Source of the DNA: Halieaceae bacterium
Lineage (GTDB): Bacteria; Pseudomonadota; Gammaproteobacteria; Pseudomonadales; Halieaceae
Length of the DNA: 64,000 nt
Direction: 5' to 3'
NCBI GenBank assembly: GCA_902623175.1
Contig: CACNSR010000002.1
Coordinates: forward strand, 62,001 to 126,000
Shown: piece by piece, positions 1 to 8,210 of the stretch
Layout of the letters: each line of letters starts with the position of its first letter
Numbering within the stretch: the first letter of the stretch is position 1
Translations under genes and position numbers: made by a program
The notes under the pieces: generated by a model
What the model saw: the letters and a program-made list of their open reading frames with translations, nothing else
Told to the model about the DNA's origin: nothing
The model's database searches: none

Positions 1-307
1 AATCTGCAGCGTCGAACTCTTTGCTCAGTCGGTTCAACGCCGGTAAGGAAAGCCTGCACGGCCCACACCAACTGGCCCAGAAGTCCACATAGGTCACCCT
101 GCCAAGATAGGTCGAATCCGTTACGTTGCCCTCACCGTTCGCAATCAGCGGTAGCTCCCACGCGGGTTGCGGAAGCGGCTCATCAAGTGTGATGTGCGAG
201 CCCCGCTCTGCCTGCACGTTAGATGTGAGGAGGCCGGAGCAAATGAGCCCTGCTATACAGACGCCCCGCAAGAGCAGCTGAAAGCGCTCAGTAAGTTTCA
301 TCGACAT
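1..307 (-). CDS. Periplasmic thioredoxin-like protein, TlpA/ResA family (partial, C-terminus outside window)
   Basis: Reading the minus strand from an ATG at 307 gives about 102 residues before the window edge. An N-terminal signal peptide ends in a VQA|E type cleavage site near residue 33. It is followed by a thioredoxin fold start with the motif [11 protein letters not shown], so the redox CxxC is present. This is typical of exported thiol:disulfide reductases of the TlpA/ResA group, which act in the periplasm on cytochrome c maturation or other cysteine proteins. The start lies 4 bases after the stop of the HMG-CoA reductase gene, so the two are probably co-transcribed. A second in-frame ATG two codons later (301) is an alternative start. 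The substrate cannot be inferred from this fragment. Confidence 0.85.
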   Translation of the reverse strand, partial: MSMKLTERFQLLLRGVCIAGLICSGLLTSNVQAERGSHITLDEPLPQPAWELPLIANGEGNVTDSTYLGRVTYVDFWASWCGPCRLSLPALNRLSKEFDAAD

Positions 308-311
308 TGCT

Positions 312-1502
312 TCAGCGGTTGCGACCCAGTCGCTCATGGGCATCCACCCATTCATTGGTCCGAGTCTTCTTGTCGACCCGCGCCGCGCCAGAGAGCGACA
401 ATTCGCCGGCGACAACCAACGCAGCTGCGATTTCACACAGCTTAAGAGCCTTGCCTTTGCCTTCGCAGCCCAGCATCCGCAGGCACTCGCGTTGGGTGGG
501 TAGGGCAGTACCACCGCCATAGGTCGCCATGATCACTGCGGGCAAAGTAATTGAGAAGTAAAAATCTCCCTTGCTGGTCGCGCGCTGATAGGTCGTGCAC
601 TGATTCGACTCGCCGATGTTGGCCACATCTTGTCCAGTAGCCAAATACAAGGCGGCCAGCGCGTTGGCTGGATGGTTGGCGTTGTTAGACGAGTTGGTCA
701 GGATCGCCGAGAGCGTGGAAATCTGCTGGCCGTAAGCGATTTGCTCAGGGGCAACCCGCAGGTGCTTCATTAAGATCTCCCGGGGCACGGTGATTTCTGC
801 AGTGACGCGCTTTCCGCGGGTTTTGAGCAGGTTCACTGAAGAGGTCTTTTTTTCCGTATCGAAGTTGCCCGAGAGCATGTAGTGCAGCATCTCGGGGCGC
901 CGCTCATTGATCCATTCGCAGGCGATAAAGGTCGCCCGAGACACCATGTTCTGACCGGCGGCGTCGCCAGTCGAATAATCGAAGCGTGTGAACACCATGC
1001 TGTGTGCGTGATAGCTCTCGATGTCATGCAGTTTGCCGACAGAGGTTGAGGTTTCGGCTTTCGCCTTGATGGCCTCAAAATTGTCTTTGAGCCAAAGCTG
1101 AAAGTCCCTTGCCTGACGGGCGTTGCGGAAGATGAATACCGGCGAGCGCTGCATCGATTCCTCGGAGACCGTCGTCAGAACGCCACCGCACTCCCGAATC
1201 ACCTTCATCCCCCGGTTGTAGGACGCCAGCATGGTGCCTTCGACGGTCGCCATAGGGACGTAGAATTCGCCTTGAGCATGTTCTCCGTTTACGAGTAGCG
1301 GTCCCGCTACGCCGATGGGGATTTGAGCAACGCCCCAAAAGTTCTCGATATTGCTCTCCATTTCATGGGGATCGAACGAGAACTGTTTGGTGTGTTCGAG
1401 CTCTGCGCCAGTCCGCTGCTCGATAAATTGTTGGCGATGCTTGACGATCTCCCTGCTATAGTCGTCCTCGGCACTGCGGGGTATTTTATTGCGTTCAATC
1501 AT
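312..1502 (-). CDS. Hydroxymethylglutaryl-CoA reductase, class I-like
   Basis: The 396-residue protein interconverts HMG-CoA and mevalonate with NAD(P)H. Sequence signs are ENFWG followed by IPIGVAGPL (about 53-69), the catalytic Glu in [10 protein letters not shown] (Glu89), the catalytic Lys in SGNFDTEKK (about 218), the catalytic Asp in ATGQD (Asp292) and a C-terminal His in AHERLGRNR (His389). This pattern resembles the class I soluble domain more than the class II Pseudomonas mevalonii enzyme. Its ATG overlaps the TGA of the nitronate monooxygenase gene (ATGA), and the thioredoxin gene follows 4 bases after its stop. No other mevalonate-pathway gene is in view, so a biosynthetic or catabolic role cannot be decided. 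The family call is firm; the class is inference. Confidence 0.9.
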   Translation of the reverse strand: MIERNKIPRSAEDDYSREIVKHRQQFIEQRTGAELEHTKQFSFDPHEMESNIENFWGVAQIPIGVAGPLLVNGEHAQGEFYVPMATVEGTMLASYNRGMKVIRECGGVLTTVSEESMQRSPVFIFRNARQARDFQLWLKDNFEAIKAKAETSTSVGKLHDIESYHAHSMVFTRFDYSTGDAAGQNMVSRATFIACEWINERRPEMLHYMLSGNFDTEKKTSSVNLLKTRGKRVTAEITVPREILMKHLRVAPEQIAYGQQISTLSAILTNSSNNANHPANALAALYLATGQDVANIGESNQCTTYQRATSKGDFYFSITLPAVIMATYGGGTALPTQRECLRMLGCEGKGKALKLCEIAAALVVAGELSLSGAARVDKKTRTNEWVDAHERLGRNR

Positions 1503-2464
1503 AATGAATTGATCCGTTGTTTAGCCTGTTGGTACTGATCGGTCAGCTTGGTAACGTAATCACCAGCGGTACCCAGCTCTTTGACTGCGCCGATCCCTTG
1601 ACCGCATCCCCATATATTCTTCCAGGCTTTGGCATCGGTATTGCCTCCCGACCCAAAGTCCATCTTGCTAGGATCGCTTTCGGGCAGGTTGGTGGGGTCG
1701 AGTCCGGCTGCTTCGATCGATGGCTTGAGGTAATTGCCGTGAACACCCGTGAAAAGGCTGCTATAAACAATGTCATCAGCGCCATAATCCACGATCGCCT
1801 GTTTGTAGGCCTGCTCCGCGTCCGCTTCTTCTGTGGCGATGAAGGCAGAACCGATATAAGCGAGGTCTGCGCCCATCGCCTGAGCGGCCAGTACCGCGTC
1901 GCCGGTCGCGATAGAGCCAGACAGCAGTAAAGGGCCATCGAACCACTCCCGAATTTCCTGTATCAAAGCCATGGGTGAGGTCGTGCCTGCATGGCCGCCT
2001 GCGCCGGCGGCTACGGCAATTAGCCCGTCGGCGCCTTTCTCGATGGCCTTATTCGCGAAACGATTATTGATCACGTCATGGAGCACGATGCCGCCGTAGC
2101 TGTGAACCATTTCGTTAACCCATTCCTTGGCACCCAGCGAGGTAATGACGATTGGCACCTTGTACTTCACACACATGTCCATGTCGTGCTTCAGGCGCGC
2201 GTTTGAGCCATGCACGATCTGATTCACGGCAAAGGGGGCAGACGGCGCATCGGGATTGGCTTTGTCATGGGCTGCCAGTTCAGAGGTGATTTGTTCCAGC
2301 CACTCTTCCAAAACGGGTTCCGGGCGCGCATTGAGCGCGGGGAACGACCCTACAACTCCTGCTTTGCACTGGGCGATCACAAGATCAGGATTGGAAATGA
2401 TAAACAGGGGAGCCCCTACAACGGGGATCCGTAATCGGTTCTGTAAAGCGGATGGCAAGGCCAT
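1499..2464 (-). CDS. Nitronate monooxygenase (2-nitropropane dioxygenase family)
   Basis: The product is a TIM-barrel FMN protein of about 321 residues. It shows the family features: PVVGAPLFIISNP near the N-terminus, the catalytic-His loop VAAGAGGHAG, and the flavin phosphate-binding stretch LLLSGSIATGD followed by GADLAYIGSAF. Members oxidise alkyl nitronates such as propionate 3-nitronate; many bacterial members have unknown physiological substrates. I chose the ATG at 2464 because AGGAG (complement of 2474-2478) lies 9 bases upstream; an upstream in-frame ATG at 2488 would add 8 residues and lacks such a site. It is the first gene of the operon with HMG-CoA reductase and the thioredoxin. 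An inverted repeat (2622-2644) lies in its upstream region. Confidence 0.85.
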   Translation of the reverse strand: MALPSALQNRLRIPVVGAPLFIISNPDLVIAQCKAGVVGSFPALNARPEPVLEEWLEQITSELAAHDKANPDAPSAPFAVNQIVHGSNARLKHDMDMCVKYKVPIVITSLGAKEWVNEMVHSYGGIVLHDVINNRFANKAIEKGADGLIAVAAGAGGHAGTTSPMALIQEIREWFDGPLLLSGSIATGDAVLAAQAMGADLAYIGSAFIATEEADAEQAYKQAIVDYGADDIVYSSLFTGVHGNYLKPSIEAAGLDPTNLPESDPSKMDFGSGGNTDAKAWKNIWGCGQGIGAVKELGTAGDYVTKLTDQYQQAKQRINSL

Positions 2465-2536
2465 GAAAGGTATCTCCTGAGTAATCAATATCAGAGGAGC
2501 GCGACGCTCGCGCTCAAGTTTGTGTGATAAAAGTGT

Positions 2537-2565
2537 TTGTCACTGTCTCTCGTTATTCATTTAAT
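2537..2565 (+). promoter_or_regulatory. Putative sigma-70 promoter for exeA
   Basis: TTGTCA (2537-2542), a 17-base spacer and TTTAAT (2560-2565) match the sigma-70 consensus at five of six positions in each hexamer. Initiation would fall near 2572, leaving a leader of about 115 bases that contains the two inverted repeats at 2568-2599 and 2622-2644. This is inference from sequence only. Confidence 0.45.
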
Positions 2566-2567
2566 CA

Positions 2568-2599
2568 ATGCGCTGTGCAGCATGCTGACCACAGCGCAT
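2568..2599. repeat. Perfect 10-bp inverted repeat with nested palindrome
   Basis: ATGCGCTGTG (2568-2577) and CACAGCGCAT (2590-2599) are exact reverse complements around a 12-base loop. The loop begins with the palindrome CAGCATGCTG. No T-run follows, so this is not an intrinsic terminator. It could be an operator or the 5' hairpin of the exeA transcript, since a predicted start site lies at its left edge. Confidence 0.6.
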
Positions 2600-2621
2600 A
2601 ATGTAAGGCGCGCTACAAAAG

Positions 2622-2644
2622 TATTGGCGTGTTGTGTGCCAATA
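2622..2644. promoter_or_regulatory. Inverted-repeat operator candidate, TATTGGC-N9-GCCAATA (copy 1)
   Basis: TATTGGC (2622-2628) and GCCAATA (2638-2644) are perfect inverted half-sites separated by 9 bases. The same half-sites with the same spacing occur at 20139-20161, also between divergent genes. The repeated architecture supports a dimeric regulator site rather than chance. It lies 42 bases before exeA and about 160 bases before the nitronate monooxygenase start, so either or both could be controlled. The regulator is not identified. Confidence 0.55.
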
Positions 2645-2686
2645 GCCCGTCACGCACCCTACGCGGAATGAACTGGACCGAGCAAC

Positions 2687-4360
2687 ATGTATCAACAGTA
2701 TTTCGGACTCGTTGAGGCTCCCTTTTCGATCGCGGTAAACCCTCGCTATCTATTTATGAGCGCACGCCATCGGGACGCGCTTGCGCACCTGTTGTACGGC
2801 GTAGGCAGTGGTGGTGGATTTATCATGCTTACAGGTGAGGTGGGCACCGGTAAGACCACCCTCAACCGATGCCTTCTTCAGCAATTGCCCCCAAATACCG
2901 ACATTGCGATCGTGCTGAACCCCGCGCTCAGCGCTGTCGAGCTGCTGGCAACTGTTTGTGACGAGTTTGAAATTGACTATCCCAGTGGCACGGACAGCCT
3001 CAAAATTCTCACGGACGCGCTGCACCAATTCCTGCTGCAGAACCATCAGTCTGAACGCCGCACGGTATTGATGATTGACGAGGCGCAACATCTCGGCTTC
3101 GAGGTTCTGGAGCAAATCCGTCTGCTTACCAATCTCGAAACCGACGAGAAGAAGCTACTGCAGATCATCCTCACCGGCCAGCCAGAGCTGGCCAGTATGC
3201 TGGCGCGGCCGGAGCTTCGGCAGCTCAACCAGCGCATCACGGCACGCTTCGATTTGACGCCCCTAGACGAGCAGGAGACGCGTACCTATGTTCGCCATCG
3301 TCTGCAGGTAGCGGGTCTCAATAATGATCGGGAAATATTCAGCGGCGCGGCGTTCCGACAGATCTTCAGGTTGAGCGGTGGTGTTCCCCGGGTCATTAAT
3401 CTGTTGTGTGAACGGGCGATGATGGGTGCCTATGGCCGCGATCAGGCCATGGTGTCGCCGAATCTTGTCGCAGAGGCGGCCAAAGAGACATTTGGTGCTG
3501 AGGGCGCTCCCCGCAAAGTGGATTCCATGCCATGGTTGAGCGGGGCGATGGCCCGGGGCGCAATGCTAGGCCTGCTGGTGGCCGCTGCGGTGGCGGCAGC
3601 TGTCTTATGGGTTCAGCAGAGCGAGTGGCTTGCAGTAGATAATGCCTTGCGCTCGCCGGGAGTGGATTTGGCTGACCAACAGGCATCGCTTCAACACCAA
3701 GAGCCCGCTAAGAGAAGAGCGCTTTCGGTGATCAGGGGTAGTTCATGGATCCTTGATCAGGAAAGAGCCGATTCGGCACTGTGGTCGCTGTGGTCTGGGC
3801 AAGCTTTGCTGAGAGATCTCTGTGAGCAGGCGTCCGATGCCGGTCTGCAGTGCGCGAGTAGCGACGCAGATACCTGGAACGCAGTGCTCGCCAATAACCG
3901 GCCTGCGGTACTCGATATCAGGCAGCCTGATGGATTTGCGGGTAAGGTGTTACTGGTCGGCATGAGTGACGCTGTGGCGCTCTTAAGCGCAGGCCAGAGT
4001 ATCTGTCAGATGCCATTGGCGTCACTCGCAATGTATTGGCGAGGCGGGCTGAGTTACCTGTGGAAAAGCCCTCCTAGTTGGGTAGGACCTTTGACTGAGG
4101 GCGATCAGGGATCCGGTGTGACGCAAATTGTGGCCGATTTCTCTCGTCTGGATGGTTTGCCGGCGCCCCCGCTCGATGTGTTCACACCCGCGCTGACCGA
4201 GCGCGTAAGACAGTTCCAGCAATCTTTGGGGTTAGAGGTAGACGGCGTGATTGGGGCCCAGACCCTGCAGGCGCTAAATGATGCGCTGGGTGTTAGCCCT
4301 ACGCTGCTCGTTACCTTTGAGCGGAGCCAGTCAGTGGGAGAGGTGCCAGCATGTCTTTGA
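2687..4360 (+). CDS. exeA: ExeA-type AAA ATPase with peptidoglycan-binding domain (type II secretion GspA)
   Basis: The 557-residue protein has an N-terminal AAA ATPase with Walker A GEVGTGKTT (about residue 50) and Walker B VLMIDEAQ (about 128). A membrane segment follows near 290-310, then a C-terminal peptidoglycan-binding repeat (FTPALTERVRQFQQSLGL region, about 485-540). In Aeromonas, ExeA with ExeB uses ATP and contacts murein to help assemble the type II secretin in the outer membrane. The N-terminal MYQQYFGLVEAPFSI is typical of the family. The stop overlaps the start of gspB by 10 bases, so the two are translated together. No other gsp genes are in the window; they are presumably elsewhere. 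Confidence 0.9.
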   Translation: MYQQYFGLVEAPFSIAVNPRYLFMSARHRDALAHLLYGVGSGGGFIMLTGEVGTGKTTLNRCLLQQLPPNTDIAIVLNPALSAVELLATVCDEFEIDYPSGTDSLKILTDALHQFLLQNHQSERRTVLMIDEAQHLGFEVLEQIRLLTNLETDEKKLLQIILTGQPELASMLARPELRQLNQRITARFDLTPLDEQETRTYVRHRLQVAGLNNDREIFSGAAFRQIFRLSGGVPRVINLLCERAMMGAYGRDQAMVSPNLVAEAAKETFGAEGAPRKVDSMPWLSGAMARGAMLGLLVAAAVAAAVLWVQQSEWLAVDNALRSPGVDLADQQASLQHQEPAKRRALSVIRGSSWILDQERADSALWSLWSGQALLRDLCEQASDAGLQCASSDADTWNAVLANNRPAVLDIRQPDGFAGKVLLVGMSDAVALLSAGQSICQMPLASLAMYWRGGLSYLWKSPPSWVGPLTEGDQGSGVTQIVADFSRLDGLPAPPLDVFTPALTERVRQFQQSLGLEVDGVIGAQTLQALNDALGVSPTLLVTFERSQSVGEVPACL

Positions 4361-5250
4361 TCCTGGACGCATTGCGGCGGTCAGAGAGTGGACGCGTTGC
4401 CAGAAACCCGCAGCCCTATGTAGCTGAAGAGCACACTGGCGGATCGGGTAAGAAGTGGTTGGGAGTGCTCTTTTCAGTCTGTGTCGGACTAGGCATTGCC
4501 GCCGGTTGGTTGATGCGAGGTGGCATAGCGGGCGCACTGAGTGAAGAGCAGGTTGTGTCGACATTATCCCGTTCACCGTCATCCGGTGATGCGGTTACCG
4601 CGCCCGAACCGCCGCGCGTTGACGCTGTCCTCTCTGCGCCCGGCACTGAGTTGTTACCATCCACTCCATGGGCATCGAAATCAGGCGCATCAGACGCAGA
4701 GCCACCACAAAATAACGTCACCGCCGATGCAGTTGAGGCGGATAATCAGCGCATTGCTGCGCTCCACCAGCAAATGTGGTCGGATGCAGCCTCCCTCTCT
4801 AAAGCAAAGGGGATGCGATCTGATCGAAATGGTGCGCTAAACTCGGCGGCGGAAAAATCGGATGTGTCCGCCCAGTCTAAGCAGGTATCCGCTACTTCGT
4901 CTTCGAGTGCGGTGTCTGGCGCGCATTCGATCGCACCGCCGATCGATTTGGTGGCGGCGATCGAGCGCGCCGCGCGTGAGGTGGGTGAACCGAATCTTGC
5001 TCCTCACCCGACAGCGCTGTTGGAAAACCTGTCGCAGCAGCAGAAAGACCAGATCCCGACGATCATTTATACCGAACACGTTTATGCCGAGGGCGCCGCG
5101 CCGTCTGTCGAGCTGAACGGTCGGCGCTTAAGACCGGGGCAGCGGGCCGGTGGGATTACGGTAGAAGATATCTTGGCAGACAGCGTGATTTTGCGGGTGA
5201 ACGGGGTGTCGTTCAGGCTGCGGGCGCTGAATACCTGGGTGAATCTGTAA
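4351..5250 (+). CDS. gspB: General secretion pathway protein GspB/ExeB
   Basis: The 299-residue protein begins MSLILDALRRSE, the usual GspB start, and has one membrane anchor near residues 33-52. A long Ser/Ala-rich low-complexity periplasmic linker follows, then a C-terminal GspB domain (about 225-299) containing IYTEHVYAEG and ELNGRRLRPGQ. GspB partners GspA/ExeA at the inner membrane and is thought to contact the secretin through the periplasm. Its ATG overlaps the end of exeA. The gene converges on the alkaline phosphatase gene with a 98-base gap in which I see no convincing terminator. Confidence 0.88.
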   Translation: MSLILDALRRSESGRVARNPQPYVAEEHTGGSGKKWLGVLFSVCVGLGIAAGWLMRGGIAGALSEEQVVSTLSRSPSSGDAVTAPEPPRVDAVLSAPGTELLPSTPWASKSGASDAEPPQNNVTADAVEADNQRIAALHQQMWSDAASLSKAKGMRSDRNGALNSAAEKSDVSAQSKQVSATSSSSAVSGAHSIAPPIDLVAAIERAAREVGEPNLAPHPTALLENLSQQQKDQIPTIIYTEHVYAEGAAPSVELNGRRLRPGQRAGGITVEDILADSVILRVNGVSFRLRALNTWVNL

Positions 5251-5348
5251 GGCTGGGTCTGCGGTGAGGGTCGTGGGGCGCTCAATGGCAACGCGGCGTG
5301 GCCAAGTCTTCTCCCGCTACGTTGACAAATCCAGTCGCCGCACACTCC

Positions 5349-6752
5349 TCATTCAGTATCGAGGTCTCGGGTGCCGAACAGAAACCCGCTCATGGCATCG
5401 TGCACCTCGCGCTGCCTGAGAAATGGGCTCAGCCATGGACTGGCGACGTCGTTGGCAAACAGCGGCACGTTGGCGCCGGTGTGCTCCTCACTGAAACCAT
5501 TGTTGGTCGCGTAGTTAATGCGCATCATGCCCCCCTCGGGGGTCACAACCCGCGCTGTGAGCCCCGGCGAATAGATAGGAACTGGATAATCTGAGTAAAG
5601 CGTGGGCTCGGGCAGGATTTGAGCTGCCTGAGCATGGTCCGCCGTGACGAGGATCGCGGTATCCGGATGCTGCGCCGCGAATGACAGCGCCAGTGTGAGA
5701 GACTCCTCAAGTTGCTCAATCTCACCAATTGAGCCGCAGGGATTGCGCTTGTGGGATTGTTTGTCGATGGAGGCCGACTCGATCATCAAAAAGAAGCCAC
5801 GGTCGTTGTCCCGGGACAGGTGCCGCAGCGCTAAGTCTGTCATGCTCGCCAGAGAGGGCGTTCCATCATAGTCGGGGTTGGGCTCGCAAGACATGGGTTC
5901 GGGCTCCTCAGCGCCGCCGAGGTAATGGGACAGGTGATGTAGCCAGCTTGTCTTGGTCTCCTCGCCAACTCGGCCACCGGTGCCTCGCCATCGGACCTCC
6001 AAGGTTTCCTCATCGAAGGTTCCCAAGATCGGCCTATCGGGGGGCACAGATTCCAGATGGGTATCCCGAGAGAGAATGCGATAGCCCCGGCCAGCGGCCA
6101 TTGCGGCAACGGTCTCATCATCGATAGTGGTTTGCTCGAGAAACTTGGTGCCGCCGCCGAGCAACACCTGCGCGCCGCTGTTCACCAGCTGTTCGATGAT
6201 GGATCCGGGGCCGCCGTTGTCGCGGGCGTCATCAAGACAGGCGGGCTGCGGTATGCCGTAATAGGTGCTGCCCAGCACCTCCTCGGGGCCTTCGCAGCTT
6301 CGTGCCGAGACATGCGCAAGGAACGACGCGGGTGTCGCATCGGTCAGTGATGACGTGGTGACCAATCCGACCCGGAAACCACTGTCGAGCGCCCGTTCTG
6401 CGATGGTGAGAAGATCAATGTCTTCGATGTCGGTCGCAATGCGGCCGATCTGTGTGACGCCGCCGGTCGCCAGCGAGGTCGCAGTATTGGCGGAGTCGGC
6501 CACGTACAGAGGTTGCCCCTGTTCGGAAACCGTCTCCACTTGCACTGATGCCCGATAGGGCATCGTATCAAGGATGAGTTTGCCGCTCATGCCGACCAGA
6601 TAATTGCGGCCCATGGTTACATGTTGGTCGTCGAGGCCGTCTCCGATGATCAAAATCAGATTCTGGCTGTTTGGGGCGGTGTTAGCATGAAGGGTGGCAG
6701 CGGCGCTCAGTGCAACGAGCAGGTAAATAAGTTGGTGCATTTGGCGGGACAT
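5349..6752 (-). CDS. Alkaline phosphatase (PhoA superfamily), exported
   Basis: The 467-residue protein starts with a signal peptide (hydrophobic LIYLLVALSAAAT, cleavage after LHA). Alkaline-phosphatase residues are visible: metal-binding Asp in LIIGDGLDD, the phosphorylated Ser in YVADSANTATSLATGG, Thr in ATPASFLAHV, an acidic and His cluster in ESASIDKQSH, TADHAQ, and a late EEHTGANVP His. It should hydrolyse phosphomonoesters in the periplasm for phosphate acquisition. The ATG at 6752 was kept; an ATG four codons downstream gives an equally good signal peptide and neither has a clear ribosome site. No Pho box was recognised. Confidence 0.88.
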   Translation of the reverse strand: MSRQMHQLIYLLVALSAAATLHANTAPNSQNLILIIGDGLDDQHVTMGRNYLVGMSGKLILDTMPYRASVQVETVSEQGQPLYVADSANTATSLATGGVTQIGRIATDIEDIDLLTIAERALDSGFRVGLVTTSSLTDATPASFLAHVSARSCEGPEEVLGSTYYGIPQPACLDDARDNGGPGSIIEQLVNSGAQVLLGGGTKFLEQTTIDDETVAAMAAGRGYRILSRDTHLESVPPDRPILGTFDEETLEVRWRGTGGRVGEETKTSWLHHLSHYLGGAEEPEPMSCEPNPDYDGTPSLASMTDLALRHLSRDNDRGFFLMIESASIDKQSHKRNPCGSIGEIEQLEESLTLALSFAAQHPDTAILVTADHAQAAQILPEPTLYSDYPVPIYSPGLTARVVTPEGGMMRINYATNNGFSEEHTGANVPLFANDVASPWLSPFLRQREVHDAMSGFLFGTRDLDTE

Positions 6753-6890
6753 CGTCTGCTAGAGAGGGCGGAGAATAATCCTGCGTGAGGAGATTCTCAA
6801 TGAGTCGCGCGAGGGCCGGTGGGCTTGTGCATCGACGTGTGGCACACTCATGCGCTTCGATCCCACAGCACCTTCCAAGGAAAAAGACCG

Positions 6891-8198
6891 ATGTCTGGAC
6901 ACGCCAGCCGAATTTTTGCCCTTACCCTGTCTTTCCTGATCAGCGGCTCCGCGTTAGCAGACGATTTTTCTGGCGCTGATACAGCCTGGATGCTGACCTC
7001 GACCGCGCTGGTCCTGTTTATGACGATACCGGGCCTGTCTCTATTTTATGCGGGTTTGGTGAGAGTCAAGAACGTGCTGTCGGTGCTCATGCAATGTTTT
7101 GCGCTTACAGCGCTCATGTCGGTGCTGTGGTTCGTCGTGGGTTACACGCTCGCGTTTGGCTCATCGGGGGTTGAGCCGGGCCCTTGGATCGGCGACTTGG
7201 GCAATTTGTTTCTCGCGAAAGTGACGATGGATAGCATGAGCGGCTCCATCCCTGAGACGCTGTTTGTAATGTTTCAGCTGACCTTCGCCGTCATCACCCC
7301 GGCCCTGATCGTCGGTGGCTTTGCTGAGCGCATGCGTTTCTCGGCTATGCTGATTTTTTGTTCTCTTTGGTTGGTCCTGGTGTATGCGCCGATCTGTCAT
7401 TGGGTATGGGGCGGAGGCTGGCTGGGTAATATGGGGCTTCAGGATTTTGCGGGAGGTTCGGTTGTCCATATTACAGCTGGCGTCGCCGCCTTGATCGCGG
7501 CCACCTCAATGGGTGGGAGAAGGGGTTTTGGCTCAACGGCCATGCCGCCTCACAATCTGACTATGACAGTGACCGGCGCGGGGATGCTGTGGGTAGGATG
7601 GTTTGGTTTTAATGCAGGTTCGGCGGTGGCAGCAGACAGCAGCGCCGCCATGGCGATGCTGGTGACTCACCTCTCCGCGGCGTGCGGCTCCTTGGCGTGG
7701 ATGACCATGGAATGGCTTCGCCACGGGAAGCCCTCTGTGTTGGGTATTGTGACCGGTATGGTGGCTGGACTCGGCACTATCACGCCAGCATCGGGCTCAG
7801 TGGGTCCGGCCGGCGCTGTCGTGATAGGTGTTTCCGCAGGAGTGATCTGTTACTTTGCAACGATCACGCTCAAGAATCGGCTGAATATCGACGACAGCCT
7901 CGATGTGTTCCCGGTGCACGGGGTGGGCGGCATGCTCGGGCTGTTCATGGCCGGAATTTTCTGTTCCCCCTCCCTGGGGATCTTCAGCGGCAATGGTTTT
8001 TCTGACGGCGTTAGCACAATCGGGGGTCAGTTGGGAATTCAGTTGACCGGCATTGCCGCGACCTTTGTTTACACGGCAACTCTGAGCTGGGTTTTATTAC
8101 GCGTCGTGAATGCCATCGTAACCGTGCGGGTGGATCAGGAAGATGAAACCGCAGGTCTTGATATCGTTCTTCACGATGAGCGGGGTTACGACCTCTAG
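6891..8198 (+). CDS. amt: Ammonium transporter, Amt family
   Basis: About 435 residues encode an inner-membrane ammonium channel. An N-terminal cleavable leader ending GSALA|DD precedes the Amt core, which begins with DTAWMLTSTALVLFM and FYAGLVR.KNVLS. The pore His pair is present in VVHITAG and VFPVHGVGG, and WFGFNAGS is conserved. The ATG at 6891 was chosen because AAGGAAAAAG sits just upstream and gives the signal peptide; upstream in-frame codons to 6819 do not look coding. No glnK/glnB gene is adjacent, which is unlike the usual glnK-amtB pair. A small hairpin follows the stop, between it and convergent ppx. Confidence 0.93.
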   Translation: MSGHASRIFALTLSFLISGSALADDFSGADTAWMLTSTALVLFMTIPGLSLFYAGLVRVKNVLSVLMQCFALTALMSVLWFVVGYTLAFGSSGVEPGPWIGDLGNLFLAKVTMDSMSGSIPETLFVMFQLTFAVITPALIVGGFAERMRFSAMLIFCSLWLVLVYAPICHWVWGGGWLGNMGLQDFAGGSVVHITAGVAALIAATSMGGRRGFGSTAMPPHNLTMTVTGAGMLWVGWFGFNAGSAVAADSSAAMAMLVTHLSAACGSLAWMTMEWLRHGKPSVLGIVTGMVAGLGTITPASGSVGPAGAVVIGVSAGVICYFATITLKNRLNIDDSLDVFPVHGVGGMLGLFMAGIFCSPSLGIFSGNGFSDGVSTIGGQLGIQLTGIAATFVYTATLSWVLLRVVNAIVTVRVDQEDETAGLDIVLHDERGYDL

Positions 8199-8210
8199 GC
8201 CTGACGGCCT

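Noticed and set aside
6840-6853. TGGCAC followed by a GC pair upstream of amt, resembling a sigma-54 promoter
   Set aside because: The distance from GG to GC is 9 bases instead of the required 10, and the TTGC half is missing.
8197-8210. AGGCC/GGCCT hairpin between amt and ppx as a terminator
   Set aside because: The stem is only 5 bp and no T-run follows; too weak to list as a terminator.
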